DNA of 64,000 nucleotides from Thysanoteuthis rhombus (GCA_963457665.1 OY735209.1:7922814-7986813), one strand, 5' to 3'; shown: positions 1 to 18,850, counted from the first letter of the stretch. Translations and numbers: made by a program. Notes: generated from the letters alone by a model not told the origin.

Positions 1-1240
1 ACCAGCGAAATATAAGATGACGTGACGAACTTGACGAATTTAGAAAGAACTTGCTCTGCGATGTCAATGATAGAGAGGTCTGGCGAATTTTCGGGAAGCT
101 CTGTGTCCAACCACGGATGTTGCTACTGCTGATAATTTAGGATATAGTATAGACTTAGGTCCAGTACAACGCTTTTCCTTCACAACTCCGTCTCTAGCGC
201 GATCGGGGACGAGGTAATACAGGAATGATTTATTCCTTACGTTAATGTGACTGCCAGTTTGTCTCCCTTTGTATACTTAAGAAGAAGAAGAAGCAAGAAA
301 TTAGGCAGTGAACAATAAGGGGACGTGGCCTCTAAAACTGAAACAAAAATCGCTTGATTCCTCCAATAGATGTGTAAATTGTAGATAACCCCTTTTAACC
401 TAACGATCAATTGACGATTATCACCATTTGGAAAAAACCAACAGGTTGTAACTGCTTTAAATAAATTAAGTTGTTAAATTGTTTCCATTTGCGTGCCGCA
501 CTCAACATCGATTGGTCGAGTGTGAAAAATGTTAAAGGCTTTTAATGGGAATGAAGCTGTCCTTCCTGCTGTTGTTGAGAAGGGGAGATAATCCTTCGTT
601 ATTTCTAAGGCTTTTACATTTTCAACACGTTTCGAGGATTGAACCAAAATTAAGAAACAAGGATTTCTAAGTATTTTGGTTGATTTGATTTAAAGATATG
701 GAAGAATATTTCAAACTATTAATACCATTGTCTATATTAGGATTTATCAAACTTCTTCCACTAGTGAGCCCTTCAGATGAAATGAAATTTTTTGCAACCC
801 CCACTCATTGATTAAAAACGAAAAAGTACGAAGTGTGTACATTCGTACTTATCCGTAATCTAACAGTAATTTAACATAAGAAGAGCAGAAAATCATTAAA
901 AATTGCAAAGTATTTATAACTTAAAATAAGTGTAACTGGGTTTATTATGGAAAACATAACTTTTTAACAAAATCAGTTTTTCTGAGTTATTGAATAGCAT
1001 TGGGCTATTTTACAATGAACACCTTGGAGCAGATTTTTTTGAAGAGATGGAAAAAGAACGCGACTCCGATTAAGTTATGATTGTTTAAAGAAAAAAGACT
1101 TCAAATATTTCTGTAACCCCTGATGATTTTCATGCTATCCCTGGAAGGGTCCTGGACTCTTTTTTGAGAAGACTTGATCTACATCATCTTCAATCATCAA
1201 CTTTATTGGCGGTAAAAATGACTGAGAAAAGAAATGCAGA
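1..1240. other. Downstream flank of gene A, no gene seen
   Basis: A diverged relative of the sequence downstream of genes B, E and G (compare 40.4-40.9 kb), including GGGGAGATAATCCTT at 582-596. I see no coding or RNA gene. Confidence 0.5.
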
Positions 1241-1244
1241 CATT

Positions 1245-1371
1245 TTAAATTGCTTGTATAGTTTTTATTGGCTCAAATGAATACAAAAAAACATTATTCT
1301 GAGTCATTTTTGATAGCTGAAATTGAAGAATGTGTCACTGGCGAAGTAAAATGGTACTGTATTTCTCTTGA
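1245..1371 (-). terminator. 3'-UTR exon and polyadenylation signal of gene A
   Basis: Coding exon 6 continues 13 bp past the stop to a GT donor after 2008. The terminal exon begins at about 1371 after an AG acceptor. AATAAA lies on the minus strand at 1269-1264. It is a diverged relative of the B/E/G type of terminal exon; the low-coordinate end is approximate. Confidence 0.65.
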
Positions 1372-2020
1372 CTTGAAACAAACTAAAAGAAAAAGGTTAC
1401 ATTTATCAACGATTGAAAAACACAAATAATCTTTAACTTGAATTTATGAAGGGCTGAATAACACCCAGGAGTTGTTGAGTTTTATTCATGGACGCAGATA
1501 TTATTCTGAGCAAATATGGTTCCGAACAGTACTGAAAAAACTATTTAATTAATCCCACCACCATTACAGACAACTGCAAGTAAGGATATGGCATCAAAAT
1601 ACAATCGTATACGGTTCTGACATTCCACATTCCTTGATGAGAATTAATGGACAGACAGGTAGCTTGATTGAATTCACCCCATTAAACGTTCCAAGTCCTC
1701 AAAATACCAAAACTTTACGTGTCCAGTATTATTGATCTGGCTGGTTGGATTTACATTCCCCATTTAAAAAGTTGTAACATCATCCACTTATTTGAATGGG
1801 GAATCTGCAGAACTAATGACAGTCCAAACGTGGTTACACTCGACGGTTATATCATAATGTATAACGTTTTGAGTTTGATGGGAATTTTAAAATACAATAT
1901 TGTTACAAATTGTGTTTATGAAGGAGATCGATAAGGAACTTCTGTTCCTCTCTTTAATTGGAATTATAGGTCTTTCTGTTTGAAAAAATTGTTTCTATAT
2001 ACATACCTTCCACACAATCA

Positions 2021-7113
<5,093 letters not shown>

Positions 7114-7199
7114 TTTCACACTCAGCAAGTATCGTCTTTTTTCCTGATGTGAACAGAGAGTTCTCCGACTAGATTATGACATGCCTCAGATTTGGCTTC

Positions 7200-7330
7200 T
7201 ATTTATACAGTGTCAAACATTATATCCCTGCGACAGGTGGCATTTCAATGCTCTCTCCCTTGATGTATATCACATTTGTTCATTAAGGGAAAACCAAACA
7301 TCAAAAGAAACTGCATTAAAACTAATTGAA
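7200..7330 (-). promoter_or_regulatory. Core promoter of MMP gene A
   Basis: TATA box TATAAATA on the minus strand at 7207-7200, about 90 bp before the ATG. The next ~110 bp upstream, with CGACAGGTGG, a CTTGATGTATATCACA segment and TGTTCATTAAGGG, is conserved in front of every exon 1 in the window. That makes it a candidate shared regulatory module. The transcription start is inferred at about 7175. Confidence 0.72.
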
Positions 7331-7339
7331 CCATTAATC

Positions 7340-9410
7340 TGATTAGGATTATATTTTCTAAATGCTTCTTTCCAATATCTACAGAATCTTTAAATTTAAA
7401 GCAACTCCACTGGCACTTTATTCTAAATTTTGTCCTTTATGGAAAATATTGATTCATCTCTTTGCTTTTTTGACTCCCATGTTTTATCTAGAGCAATTTT
7501 TATTATCTTTAATGTTAGCTGGAAACCCGCTGTAGTGTGAGTTTCTGGTCACTCCCAGCTGTGGACCTGATTCTGGCGTGTGACCCCTAAAATAGTTAGT
7601 CAAAATATAGATACGAACAAAATGACGAAAGTTCTCAGCATGAAATCAACACCTGGGTATATTTAAAAATCCGGCAAAAATCTACTCATTCAATATTAAT
7701 TAAATTTTGATAACTTTTCATTCAATATTTCTTCATACGATTTTTCCCAAGAGTTCTTCTAATTTGATGACTTATGATACCTATATATTCAAGTTTTCAT
7801 TGATTTCAAACACATTTTATAGATTTATCCTGTGAGATAATAAAAATGCTTATTGTTTGAGAAAGTTTTTCAGGGAATGTTCGAATGGAACTCTTACTTT
7901 GGAATTTAGAGACCCCTCCCCCTCAAAAAAAAAAAAATTTGAAAAATAAGTAAAATATATTTCTTTTGGGTAGATTTTCTTTTCATTCAAATAATTGTGA
8001 TTTGCGCTTTTGGTCTGAAAGAAAAAGAACTTTGCCAGATAAGTTTTCAGAAAAATTTCATTCGATTTTTTCAATCATTTTGAAAGATTTAAAATGCATA
8101 TCTTTTATTCTTTATATGTTTCGACTGGAACTCATATAAGAATATTTTAACAAGGAGGAATAACTAAGTACAGAAAAATGATGAAAAATATTTTGCGGAT
8201 ATATATCTCATACATTTTAATAGTTTTCCGTTGCTTTTTCTCCTTCACGTATTATGTTACGTAAAGTGAGCAGTATTTCAAATAATGGGAGCTGCACTCC
8301 ATTGATGTATACAAAACACATTCTTTGAACAGCACATTTGCGGATGGATTTTAATCTTGCCGACTTTTCCCACTCAAATTATTTGTATACTGCATACTAG
8401 ATTATGTCCCTTTTGACACCCCATACGTTAGTAATATGAACAGAAATGACCCTGTCTACCAACGCTCGGTTTCTAAACATGGATGACTACCTTTGAAACA
8501 TGCATATTGATAGAGTTAAAATGCATTTTTCATTTTTTAAATGCAAGATACAGTTAATTATTTATTGACCGATGGTGGAACTAAATATTTTCCTCAAAAA
8601 CATCTTCATTTGACAAAAATTACATTTTTGGTAGAATTTTTACAATAAACTTTCAAATCTTTTTTCTTACTGTCATTGAAAATTGCGTCATTATCAATTT
8701 TTGCTGAATATGGGAAACATTAACTTTATAAAAATTGAAAATTAATTCACAAAATGTCAGTCTGTCTGTACGTGACTATGTAACTCCGGGAAGGCTCAAC
8801 ACATCCTCATAAAATATTATGTGTGTACTTATGGGACACCAAGGCATGTTTTTAGCCGGTTAGATTTTGAAAATTCCGCAAAAAATTCTAGTGTCTAGAT
8901 TCACCGACAATAATGATCAAATTTCTATTTATTTTGGAAAACAATACTTTGTGAGAAGAATACTAGAAAAAATATTTTCTCTTTCTTATATGTCAATAAA
9001 TATTGAACAATCAACAATTAACTCAAAATAGTTAATCAAAATAGTTATCAAAATTAATTTAAAATTGAATGAGTAGATTTTTGCCAGATTTTTAAATATA
9101 CTCAGATGTTGATTTCACGCTGAGTACTTTCGTCATTTTGACTTACTATTTTAAGAGTCACAGGCCGGAATCTGGTCCACAGCAGCGAGTGACCAAAAAC
9201 TCACAATAGAGTATGTTTTCAGCTAGCAATAAAGATAATGAAAATTGTTCTAGATAAAACATGGGAGTCAAAAAAGCAAAGAGATGAATCAATATTTTCC
9301 ATAAAGGACAAAATTTAGAATAAAGTGCCAGTGGAGTTGTTTTACATTTAAAGATTCTGTAGATATTGGAAAGGAGCATTTAGAAAATATAATCCTTATC
9401 AGATTAATGG
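7340..9410. other. Divergent intergenic region A/B
   Basis: Non-coding. The outer parts are inverted copies of each other (about 7340-7640 and 9120-9410). The middle (about 7.7-9.0 kb) aligns in direct orientation with 46.9-48.2 kb between E and F, including TGTCTGTACGTGACT and GTGTACTTATGGGACAC. Nothing coding seen. Confidence 0.6.
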
Positions 9411-9414
9411 TTCA

Positions 9415-9541
9415 ATTAGTTTTGATGCAGTTTCTCTTGATGATTGGTTTTCCCTTAATGAACAATTGTGATATACATCAAGGGAGAAAGCGTTGAAATG
9501 CCACCTGTCGCAGGAATATAATGTTTGACACTGTATAAATA
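9415..9541 (+). promoter_or_regulatory. Core promoter of MMP gene B
   Basis: TATAAATA at 9534-9541, followed by the same leader as the other copies and the ATG at 9622/9628. The upstream block is an inverted copy of the gene A promoter, within a near-palindrome covering both exon 1s. Confidence 0.72.
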
Positions 9542-9621
9542 GAAGCCAAATCTGAGGCATGTCATAATCCCGTCAGAAAACTCTCTGTTCACATCAGGAA
9601 AAAAGACGATACTTGCTGAGT

Positions 9622-10806
9622 ATGAGAATGTGGTCTTTGTTTTTGGCTCTTACGTTGTCAGTAGTGGCAGCAAGTGGGCTCTTCCAAGAACCAACTCCTG
9701 CAAGTATTGTACAGGACATAACACCAGAATCTCAGCAACCGATTTCAGATGGTTTAGATGTTGACGTGAGTAAACTTTACTTTCTGTATTTCAAAAGCAT
9801 AAATACTTTTAATTTTGGTCTAGATACTAGGATACCAACGGTGGTGTATTCAGCCCAATCCGGTTGAATAGGCAGCGTGAAAATTCAATATTTACGGTCA
9901 TCCTTAGAGCTAATTTTCATCGATTTTAGCCAATTCTCTGCTATTCGCAAGGAGCTACTTTAGATGAATCTAGCCATCTTTAAAAATATCGAAAAAGGCC
10001 TCGAAAAGGTTAACTGTATTCTTTTTAGCACGTTTCAGCATTTTTGACATTTTTGAAAGATCGATTTAGCACGAAAAATTGGGCAATGATACGCCTCTAT
10101 TGTAGCTCTTAGTCAGTTGTTCCAAGAAACCACTCCTGAGAGTATTTTGCATATAACACCAGAATTGTAGCAACCAATTTCGGATGGTTTAGAAGTTGAC
10201 GTGAGTAAAATTTTCTTTCTGTATTTCAAGAGCATGGATACTTTTACTCTCGATTAGGATTCTTAACTTAGAGAGATTATTAGCATTCAAATCTTGCAGG
10301 ACACCGGAAGTGTAATGTGATCGATACTCCCCTGGTGTGGCCAAAGGTATGATATTGTACATAGTTCATATACTCCCATTCTATCTATCTACATATCTAT
10401 CTATCTATTTATCTATTACTTGAATATTCGTCATAGAGCAGGGCTTATCAAAATTGTTGTCTTGGATGCATTCTAACAAACCTCATTATACTTATTTACA
10501 GGATTTTGCATTCAGTATTTATATTGATAAAATATGAAAGAAAATGATTTTCAAAATCAATCTTTCTCTCAAATACGACTTTATCAAGATAATCCACTCT
10601 ATAGCCATGTTAATTATATCAGGGTTGTGCTGATTTTCTCAGCAATTTCAAAAATCAAGATTAATTCTCAATAGAAACACACACACACACACATATATAT
10701 ATTTATATAAATATATATGAATATATATATATATATATACATACATATACATATATGTATATATACTCACACCCACACACACACATACACACACACACAC
10801 ATATAT

Positions 10807-10899
<93 letters not shown>

Positions 10900-13800
10900 T
10901 AAACAAAATGTTTTTTGTGACTTTCTCTGACCCAAGGTCTACATTCTGGTAGGTTTCAAATTCAATATAGAACAATTCTGGCTTTAAATCAATTAAGTTG
11001 CCAATGAAAGTTGGAACATCGAAGATATCTTTCAATTTTCTGACAAGATGGGAAATGCTAGATTGATCAAAATAAATGATAATTCAATGGCTTAAGGTCT
11101 GTTGAAACAGTAACTTGAGGAAAAATTCCAACTCTCAACTCCATAATATTTTTTTAAAGGCTAAAGCACTACCTATTTTTACTCACTCCAAATAATTTGA
11201 ATGAGTAACCTAAAAAATACTGCTTAAGCGATCAGACTACCTCTGTCTCTCTGTCTGTCTCTCTCTCACTCATAACACATACTGACAAACTTTCAAATAA
11301 ATACGGAGGAGAAGTATGATATATTTCATACCTAACCAAATCAGCTTTCTTCGAGTTTAACTATTCACAACACGTACTGCTCCCAACCAAACCATCTCCA
11401 TAGACTTTATCAACCATCTTTTTTGCTTATGCTGTTGTCTTGATCAAGTTGAGAAAAAGAACGACATGCACTGTGAAAGGATTTTGTTTTCAAAGGAGAG
11501 GCTGCTGGAGAATTTTACAGGTACCAAATGGATTTCTAAAACATATTGCTTGTGCAAACATGAACTGTTTTATTTCTATACTTTGTTGTTTCGTATTAAC
11601 CTTTCCTTTCTTCATTTGTAATCATAGACTTTCCTATCGAATTGTACTTTTACAGCAATACCTGCGTTCATACGGCTACATGAATGAGGTGAACGAACGC
11701 TCAGTTGATTACACTCAACGCAGAACAGACGCTCTAAAGTAAGTCATTCAGAAATTAAAACGTTTCTTCTTACGATAATTCTTCTTTGTTTTTTTATTTA
11801 TTGATGTTAATTTATGAATGGAGCTGATTTATTCACAAAGACAGCTTGACAACAAATCCTTCTTTATTTATTTGGATTGGTTCGATATTGAAATCAAAAT
11901 AGTCACCATTTTTTGTTTTCTTTTGTCAGGTTATTTCAGAGGTTTGCTAATTTGCAAGTGACTGGAGAAGCAGACGAAGATACCCGACAACATATGCTAC
12001 GGCCTCGTTGTGGAGTCAAAGATATACAAGTTGATGCACCGGTGAATGGTCAGTGACGTTTTCAGATTTAAATCTTCAAAAATGAAGGATATAATTAAAA
12101 GACAACAACAGTGATGCAGTGCTAAAATTGTGAGGGAACAAAGGGCTGTTTGGTCTAAAAAGCTTAGGGATCCGGTTAGCTAAGAAAGTCTCTGCAATCT
12201 GGTTGGTCCGAGGAGGAGTTGATTTCAAAGGTACCCCACCTCACTGTGTACAGCCACAATGAAAGTTTTTGGCTAATTTGAAGGTTCAAATGAATCGAAA
12301 GAGACTTTTAGTAACATATAAAAATTAGAAAACGTGGTTTCTACCCAAAACAAAGGAAAAAATCACCAAACTGCTACCTGACAGGAATCTCCTCAAATAT
12401 CTAGCTACTGCTCTAGAAATCTGCCGGTGTGTATGCACCACAATTACAAGTGTTCATTGTACAAAGTTCACATTTGCTGGATTAATAAGTACACAAAGCA
12501 ACACTGAGTTGAATTTGAATCTTTATTTGGAGAAATGTTTTTTGAAAAATCTAACAATAATGAATTAAATATCCTCACTCATAGTTTCCATGAATTATCT
12601 CCCTTGACTGCCGATCCCTAGAAGTATCTAAATTTGGGTATGAAATATCTGGATCAGCAACACCCCAAAAAAAAACAAAAAACAAAATTGTTTGAAGCTG
12701 TCGTTTCATATGACAGACAAAATATTTATTCCATATCAATCATGGCCGACTGTTAAACAGAACACAAAGTTTAGCAATGGAATTGGCACTGCTTTTGAAA
12801 GTGCCAAATTATAGTCTAGAAATTTCTAATATTGGCTAAACAGCCGAAACCACATTGTTTTCTCATATAAATAAATTGATTGGAAATTCCTTTTCATAAT
12901 CAATTTTTAACTCTCATATGCAAAATCAGAAATGCCGATGTTGGATAAAACTCCAAAATATAATACGAAGGAATTACTTTTCGATCTTTTCAAGAAATTC
13001 AGTCAATGATTCCAGTGTAAATTTCTTCTGTTTCTTCTTCCAAGTATAACCTCGTTACTCATTAACTGTAGAGTGTTGCGTCTATAATTGCATTTTAGTG
13101 AGGAACTTGAGCAGCATCATCCTCACTAATCAATTCATACGATGTCACTCTGCATGAAGAATTATTGTACACATTGTTTATTAAGGTAAAACCTCGTAGA
13201 AACAGCGCTCGTTCTAACAGCATTATTTAATGACACATGCGTCTGGGAGCTATTTTTTAATCCTTAGAATGATGACCCCAATACAAACGAGGGGAATTAA
13301 ACTGTGGAAGGGTAATAAAAATCATTTTTTATCATGTTTATTATTATTTATTATAACAGAAATTCATTATAATGAAAAATATAAACTAGTGGTGGTCCAC
13401 TGTTCATGTGTTTACATTTTTATGTTTGGTATCTAAGAGAATACACACTTTATGCATATGTGTATACATAGATAAAAGCAGAAATACATAGACATTCAAA
13501 TGAAGCCTAAAACTACAGAATTATCTTGATTCCTGCAATATGTTTGACGTCCTTTTTCATTTCTCTTTATCTTTCTCAAACCAAATGTAGCCAGATGGAA
13601 CGTTACAGAAATCACTTATAAGATCCAAACATTCACTACAGATATGAGTAGAGATGACACCAGGTAACGATTTATACTTTGTCTTTTTCTTTTCACACAA
13701 TACTCTATTAATTGTAAAAGCATGTAAAAAGTGTCTGTTTTGTTTCCTTCTTCAATGAAATATTTGCCCGTTGCAGGAAAGCGTTTGTCGATGCTATTAG

Positions 13801-14718
13801 TCAATGGGAAGGTCCGTCAAAACTGAAATTTAAGCGAATCGGATCGGGTAAGCCCATTATGGAGGTTAAATTTGTAAACAGAAAACATCGACCCTGTCCC
13901 TATGCCATGGATGGACCAGGTAAGTTAACAAGAGTTTCTTAGTATTTTTCATTGCTTGCTTGCTGTTTTTTTTTATTTGTTATTTTTTATAAACATCAAG
14001 CGCTCGTTATAACGGCATTGGTTTTAACAGTAATTTTTAGTGAAATACATACCCTAACAGCACAATTGTTTTGTCTTTTTATTCTAGCCAGATTATTGTC
14101 AGAGATAATACGATTTCAAGAAACAATTGAAAAGTAAACAATTTTCTTGTCCTTTTTTCTATCTGGCATGCCGTACTTTTTAATCTGCTCAACAACAAAT
14201 TTGTCAAAATGGCACACCACTGGGTGTTGTAATGATAGGGGAAAACTACCCCGTTTTTTTATTAGTATGATTTGTCACTTGTTGATATACATATATAATC
14301 GTATGTTTCTATAAATCTTTACGTGTAATCGTTGACTGTTTTAGCAAGTACTAATAATAGATGTTTATATAGTTCACACGTGAAAAATGAATGCATGATT
14401 CGAATGTTATAAAATGAATATTACTCTTTCTAGAGACTGATCGATTTTGGCCTCTCTATTTTAGGGGGAGTGTTAGCCCACGCCTACTTCCCTACCCGAC
14501 ATCCTTTTGGTGGTGACATCCATTTTGACGATGGAGAAACCTACAAATATAAACAAGGTCGTGGTGTAGACCTCGTTTCTGTAGCCCTGCACGAAGCTGG
14601 CCATGCGTTGGGATTGGGCCACGAGAATAAGCGCGGCTCAATTATGGTACCTTGGTACACTGGACAAAAAACTCTTGGACCAAGTGACATAAAGAGAATT
14701 AAAATGCTATATGCATAA
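9622..14718 (+). CDS. MMP gene B: minimal matrilysin-like secreted metalloproteinase (reference copy)
   Basis: Exons: 9622-9765, 11656-11738, 11930-12048, 13591-13663, 13777-13919, 14465-14718. The joined product is 269 residues from the ATG at 9628, or 271 from an in-frame ATG at 9622 that other copies lack (GTG there). Residues 1-17 are a signal peptide. The propeptide runs to about 110, with the cysteine switch PRCGVKD at 99-105. The catalytic domain begins at [14 protein letters not shown] and GGDIHFDD match the MMP calcium and structural-zinc region. [11 protein letters not shown] at 228-238 supplies the three zinc histidines and the catalytic Glu. Met 246 is the Met-turn. The end [10 protein letters not shown] matches the usual DIxxIQxLYG end of an MMP catalytic domain. 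Length equals matrilysin, with no hemopexin domain or furin site. It is a secreted latent protease of unknown substrate. A fossil exon 1 lies in intron 1 (10117-10200). Tail-to-tail with C. Confidence 0.92.
10117..10200 (+). pseudogene. Fossil exon 1 of an MMP gene inside intron 1 of gene B
   Basis: This 84-bp stretch aligns with the 3' part of MMP exon 1 (LFQEP to SDGLEVD) and keeps the GTGAGT donor at 10201. It lacks the signal peptide and promoter and carries an in-frame TAG at 10168-10170. The intron sequence that follows it (10201-10410) matches intron 1 of gene F. It abuts, at about 10116, the end of a segment that is an inverted copy of the gene A 5' region. It is best read as the remains of gene B's original exon 1. 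Confidence 0.82.
10677..10900. repeat. Compound (CA)n/(TA)n microsatellite
   Basis: CA, TA and mixed runs in intron 1 of gene B. Confidence 0.95.
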
Positions 14719-15331
14719 TGACTGCATGAAAAGTAGGTATATTGAATCTGATCAGTGAAATAGAATGATTATTGTTGTAGATCTTTTGCTAAAAACGAAC
14801 TTACAAGTAAGTGTGCCATGAATTTTTTTATTATTTTACCGAATGATGAGTAAAAAGGTTGAAACTAAAACCAGATGCAACCGGAATACTTTTGGATATA
14901 TCGAACATTGTTCGTTACAAGCGGCAAACCCCAGAACTTACTTTTTATTATTTGAATCAGGGACAAAGATTGGGTACAGTGAATTCTTGTCTTTAACAAT
15001 CCCCTATTAGTTGTCTGCTGCAATTATAATGAGAGAACCAAAATATACTTTTAAAAGTTTTTATAAAATACCAGAATCGTCTACAATTGATTGTTTTATC
15101 TTAAAGGAGATGTCATGTGATAAAATGTAGCTGGCTGTAATGGTGCAGGTTTTCAATAAGCAGCTTTTTGAAACTTTCTCTGAACCGTATTTGCCTGGGA
15201 TGATATCAACATGTATGAAACTAAACAACTATTCTGTGTTCACTGTAGCTTTCTTCAATTTCAGTCAAAGGTAATTCATGTTTTTAAAAGTCAACAAGTG
15301 TGTATCATTTGTCTTTTTCTTTATATTTCAG

Positions 15332-15460
15332 ACTAAGAGAAACGTTCTGTCGTTCGACTTGGCCACTGACACTTCCTCCAAGTTCAACAACTGAAAACTA
15401 CACATAAGAATATTTGTTGTATTTAAAGGAGCAAATAAAAACTATGTCAACAATTTGAAA
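15332..15460 (+). terminator. 3'-UTR exon and polyadenylation signal of gene B
   Basis: Donor after 14736, 18 bp past the stop; acceptor TATATTTCAG ending at 15331; AATAAA at 15434-15439. The exon contains no coding continuation. Confidence 0.75.
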
Positions 15461-16758
15461 CAGTCGTATTTCTTTGGTCATTTTATTTCAAATTATGATG
15501 ATATCTGGCCCTAAGGTTATTCATTGAGTTCTCCAAGAATAAATCCATTGTTAAATAGTAATCAACTTTCATAATAAAAAAACAGCAAAACATTTTTAGA
15601 TTATAAATACGTTCCAATTTTTCACTATTTTAAAATCTTATTTGTTTCCATGTTAATTGTTTTCATAACAATGATAGAGAGGCTTCGTAAAATCTCATGT
15701 CATCCAAAAAGGATGCAAGCGAAGAATGTCTGAGAAACCCTTCTATAGACAACGCTACTCTCTGTCGTTGAGTTGTTGTGTACGATATCCTTCCATATTT
15801 TGAAAGTTATTCAGTTACACGTCATTTCGATTTTTCAACGATTATTGAGTTGGATATTTGAATAGAAGCGTGAAATAAGGATAACTTCCGTTAGTCTTGA
15901 AGTGAATCAAGGATTATCTCCCCTTCCAAATGCATCAGAGAAAATCATTTGCATATTTTTTTTAACAATCCACACAAACATAAACCTTTCAGCGTTTGAC
16001 ACAGTCACTTCATCGATGTTTAAATCAGTGTAGAAATAAAATGGAACAACTTTATTTTCATACTCAACTTTAACGATTAACATACTTACCCACTCAATGT
16101 CGGAGACAGCGCTTAAATAGATACAATCTCAATCATTTAATTAATTCAAAACAATTACATCCGGTTTTTCTTCCCAGGGGAGATAATCCTAAGTTCATTT
16201 AAAGGAATCTACTGATTTTTGTTGTTTATCCTCCCGTAGACGTTATACTTCCGCTTCGTTTATTGTCTTCATTCTGGCTTCCTGTTGACAAGTGTACAGA
16301 AGAACACAAAACTGACGGTCACAACAATACAAAAAATAATATTTTCCTGGATTATCTCTCTTTAGGTCCTTGTAAATACGGATTTGTGGTGGAAAACAAG
16401 ATCAAACTTCCGTTATATCATTGGAAAAAAGGTAACCGACTTAACTTTTCCAGATTCTATTTCGTGGAGAATCTTAAAGAAATCGGTTTATTAAACAAAC
16501 AGTGTAGCTTACCAACATTGAAAACAAACATAGAAGAAGTTGCCATCATTGACGTTGAACTTTGTCAGAAGATGTGAAGATCAGTTTGTAGCTGACTGAT
16601 TAAATGCATTAAAATGAACGACAGTCACATTGAAACTTTGATGAAATGAATTGCATGTTTCTATGTTGATTAGACCTGTAGTTTAGTTATTGCATCAATT
16701 TTTAATTTGAATTGACAGTTAGTTTGGGAAAAAAATCGAGTGTTGCTTTCAGAACACC

Positions 16759-16828
<70 letters not shown>

Positions 16829-17580
16829 GTGTGTGTGTGTGTGTATGTGTGTGTGTGTATGTGTGTATGTGTCTCTGTGTATATTTGTATGTGTGTGTGA
16901 GTTAACAATCCTGTAGGTACGTGCACACACACATACACACACACACAATTATCTATATATATTGTGTTGATGAAAGACTTCAAGATAAAAAAGATTGCAA
17001 CGTCAAAGGATGGAAATTATTCAGAAATGATACATACTGGAATCTGCAATACTTCATCAAACGTGGCTATGTTGACTTTTGCATTGGAAATTCTGAATCA
17101 TTCCAGTCTAAATGCAAGTCAAGATAAAAGAGAACAATCTGCCTTGTAGACTTAGGCTGGATGGACTCAGCTCCAGTACCTCAACTAAGCTAATCTTTTT
17201 CAAAGCAGCAACATCTTAAAACATTTCGTTTCCTTTTTATAACAATACTTTCTCAGACACAAAGGTGACCAAAAAGGACTGTTTTCAAATTGAAATACTT
17301 AACTGAATAACGTTGCTGTCCGTAATTATGTTGTATGAATAAAGTTTGATGAACCTCAGTCGGATGTTAGCAATTTTGTAAGGTGAAACAAACATGTTGT
17401 TACGTTGACCAAAAAGCAAATCAAAAAGTATGTTGACTGTTTCCAAAGCTCAAGTCCATCTTCCAAATAATTCTTCTCGAGTTGATAAATTTCTGCCTCA
17501 AAAAAATAAGAATTGATATTAAAAATCTTGAATAGTTAGAATTATTTTTCAAGGATCATAGCTTTATTCGAACTTCATAA
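15460..17580. other. Spacer B/C, part next to gene B
   Basis: No gene I can support. Carries GGGAGATAATCC motifs near 15911 (reverse) and 16177, and a TA/TG microsatellite. It aligns inverted with 39.4-41.4 and 59.0-60.3 kb. A 104-codon frame at 16263-16577 is not kept open in those copies. Confidence 0.5.
16763..16948. repeat. Compound (TA)n/(TG)n microsatellite
   Basis: TA run followed by TG-rich and CA-rich runs in the B/C spacer; corresponds to 39838-39996. Confidence 0.95.
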
Positions 17581-18850
17581 CATTCAAAATAATATTGTGA
17601 CGGTTTTTGTGCATCGTGTGAAATAAAGATCCGCCACAGACATTTTGTCAGCAAAGCAATGTGCTAATCAAACGCCCGAAAGTGTCATCTAATTCAAGTT
17701 CTATGGAAGAAATATTCTTTTCCTCAGTAAAAAGAAAGGTGAGAGAAAAGCATTTTATGAACTTTCAATGTGTGAGTTCGATGGAAACCGATATAATTTT
17801 AATCATATATTTATTTACAATTCAACACGGAATAAAGAAAAAACGACTTGTAATATGCTGACAGATAATATTTATCAAAATCAATATTTGAATTATTTTC
17901 GAAAATAAAATATTTGTGATTTCCACGGATTGTTCGATGATCAATTATCTGCAATTGACAACGTTATTGCTGATATAATACAACAAAAGTTGAAAGAGCT
18001 GCGTTTATTCCAATTCAAGCAGACAGAAGTATTAACTATACAATTTATGCCCGGTTTTCTTTAATCATTATTTATGTAAGTGAATGTGAAATAAATGAAA
18101 ACCTTTTAGGATTCTTTGATGCAAGTGATTATAGATCGACCTTGGCAGATGTGATAGAAAATGTCTTAAACTCTTTTGGTAATGACACAACTAAATTGGT
18201 TCGACAAAGATATGATTGAGCAGCTATGATGACAAGTGAACGAAATCGGTTAAGAAAAAAAATTGAAAGAGAAAAGATTTAGATACAATGATTTCCTCCA
18301 TTTTTGTGTTCATCAATTTACTTTTAAATAGAAGTGTTTCATATTTACGCAGCTTCAATGGATTTGAATATTCGAGTAGGGAGCGTGAAGAGTGTCTGTA
18401 GATATTATGATATCAATATTGCATCAGTTTGTGATACAAGGGGTGCTGTAGATTGAGAACCGTGACAGGTACAGAAAGGATCCGTCCATTTCAAAATATT
18501 TGAGACAATGATGAAAGTTGCGATGATGATACACTCAGTGTAACTGATAATCTATTGGGATTATTGACTTTTCTTCCATGTATCCATAACATTCTGTCGT
18601 AAGTTGAGAAACTTATTTAATATTCTACAGTGTTTACAGCTCGACTTGAAGTATGTCCAGGTTGAAATACACGATTTCATTCGATACGTTGAAAGTTATT
18701 GCAACGATGAACTTTTGGAAAACATTGTCCGATAAAAAATGATAGACTTCGGAAAGCTAGATGACACTGACCTTCCTCTCACAAATAGAATAAGAGGAAA
18801 ACAAATGAAGCGACATATTTCAAAATAGTTCACAACATTTTACTCCTATT
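17580..18850 (+). pseudogene. Dead hAT-type transposase, spacer copy 1
   Basis: Broken frames spell parts of a hAT-family transposase of the ZMYM1/DUF4371 kind. Near the start is IKRPKVSSNSSS (about 17665-17700). The central part has GFFDAS, LADVIENVLNSFG and a QRYD-like motif (18110-18220), matching the usual GFFD...DGA region. A C-terminal part has IRYVESYCNDELLENIV and DLPLTNRIRG (18650-18800). Stops and frameshifts throughout. Terminal inverted repeats were not identified. Confidence 0.68.

Noticed and set aside
10648..11035. Long frames of alternating Ile-Tyr or Thr-His (also at 5.5, 16.8, 20.8, 26.9, 39.9, 45.9, 49.9 kb)
   Set aside because: They are translations of (TA)n and (CA)n microsatellites in introns and spacers, open only because the repeat lacks stops.
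13616..13804. Frames antisense to MMP exons 4 and 5 (also at 23814, 52574, 61932)
   Set aside because: They overlap well-supported exons on the other strand and contain intron sequence; shadows of the real genes.
16263..16577. 104-codon frame on the plus strand
   Set aside because: The inverted counterparts near 40.2-40.5 and 59.4 kb are not open, there is no splice or promoter context, and no recognisable domain.
16700..16770. Short conserved stretch at 16.68-16.77 kb shared with 39.99-40.09 kb, suspected transposon end
   Set aside because: No terminal repeat pair or transposase could be tied to it; it is explained by duplication of the spacer.
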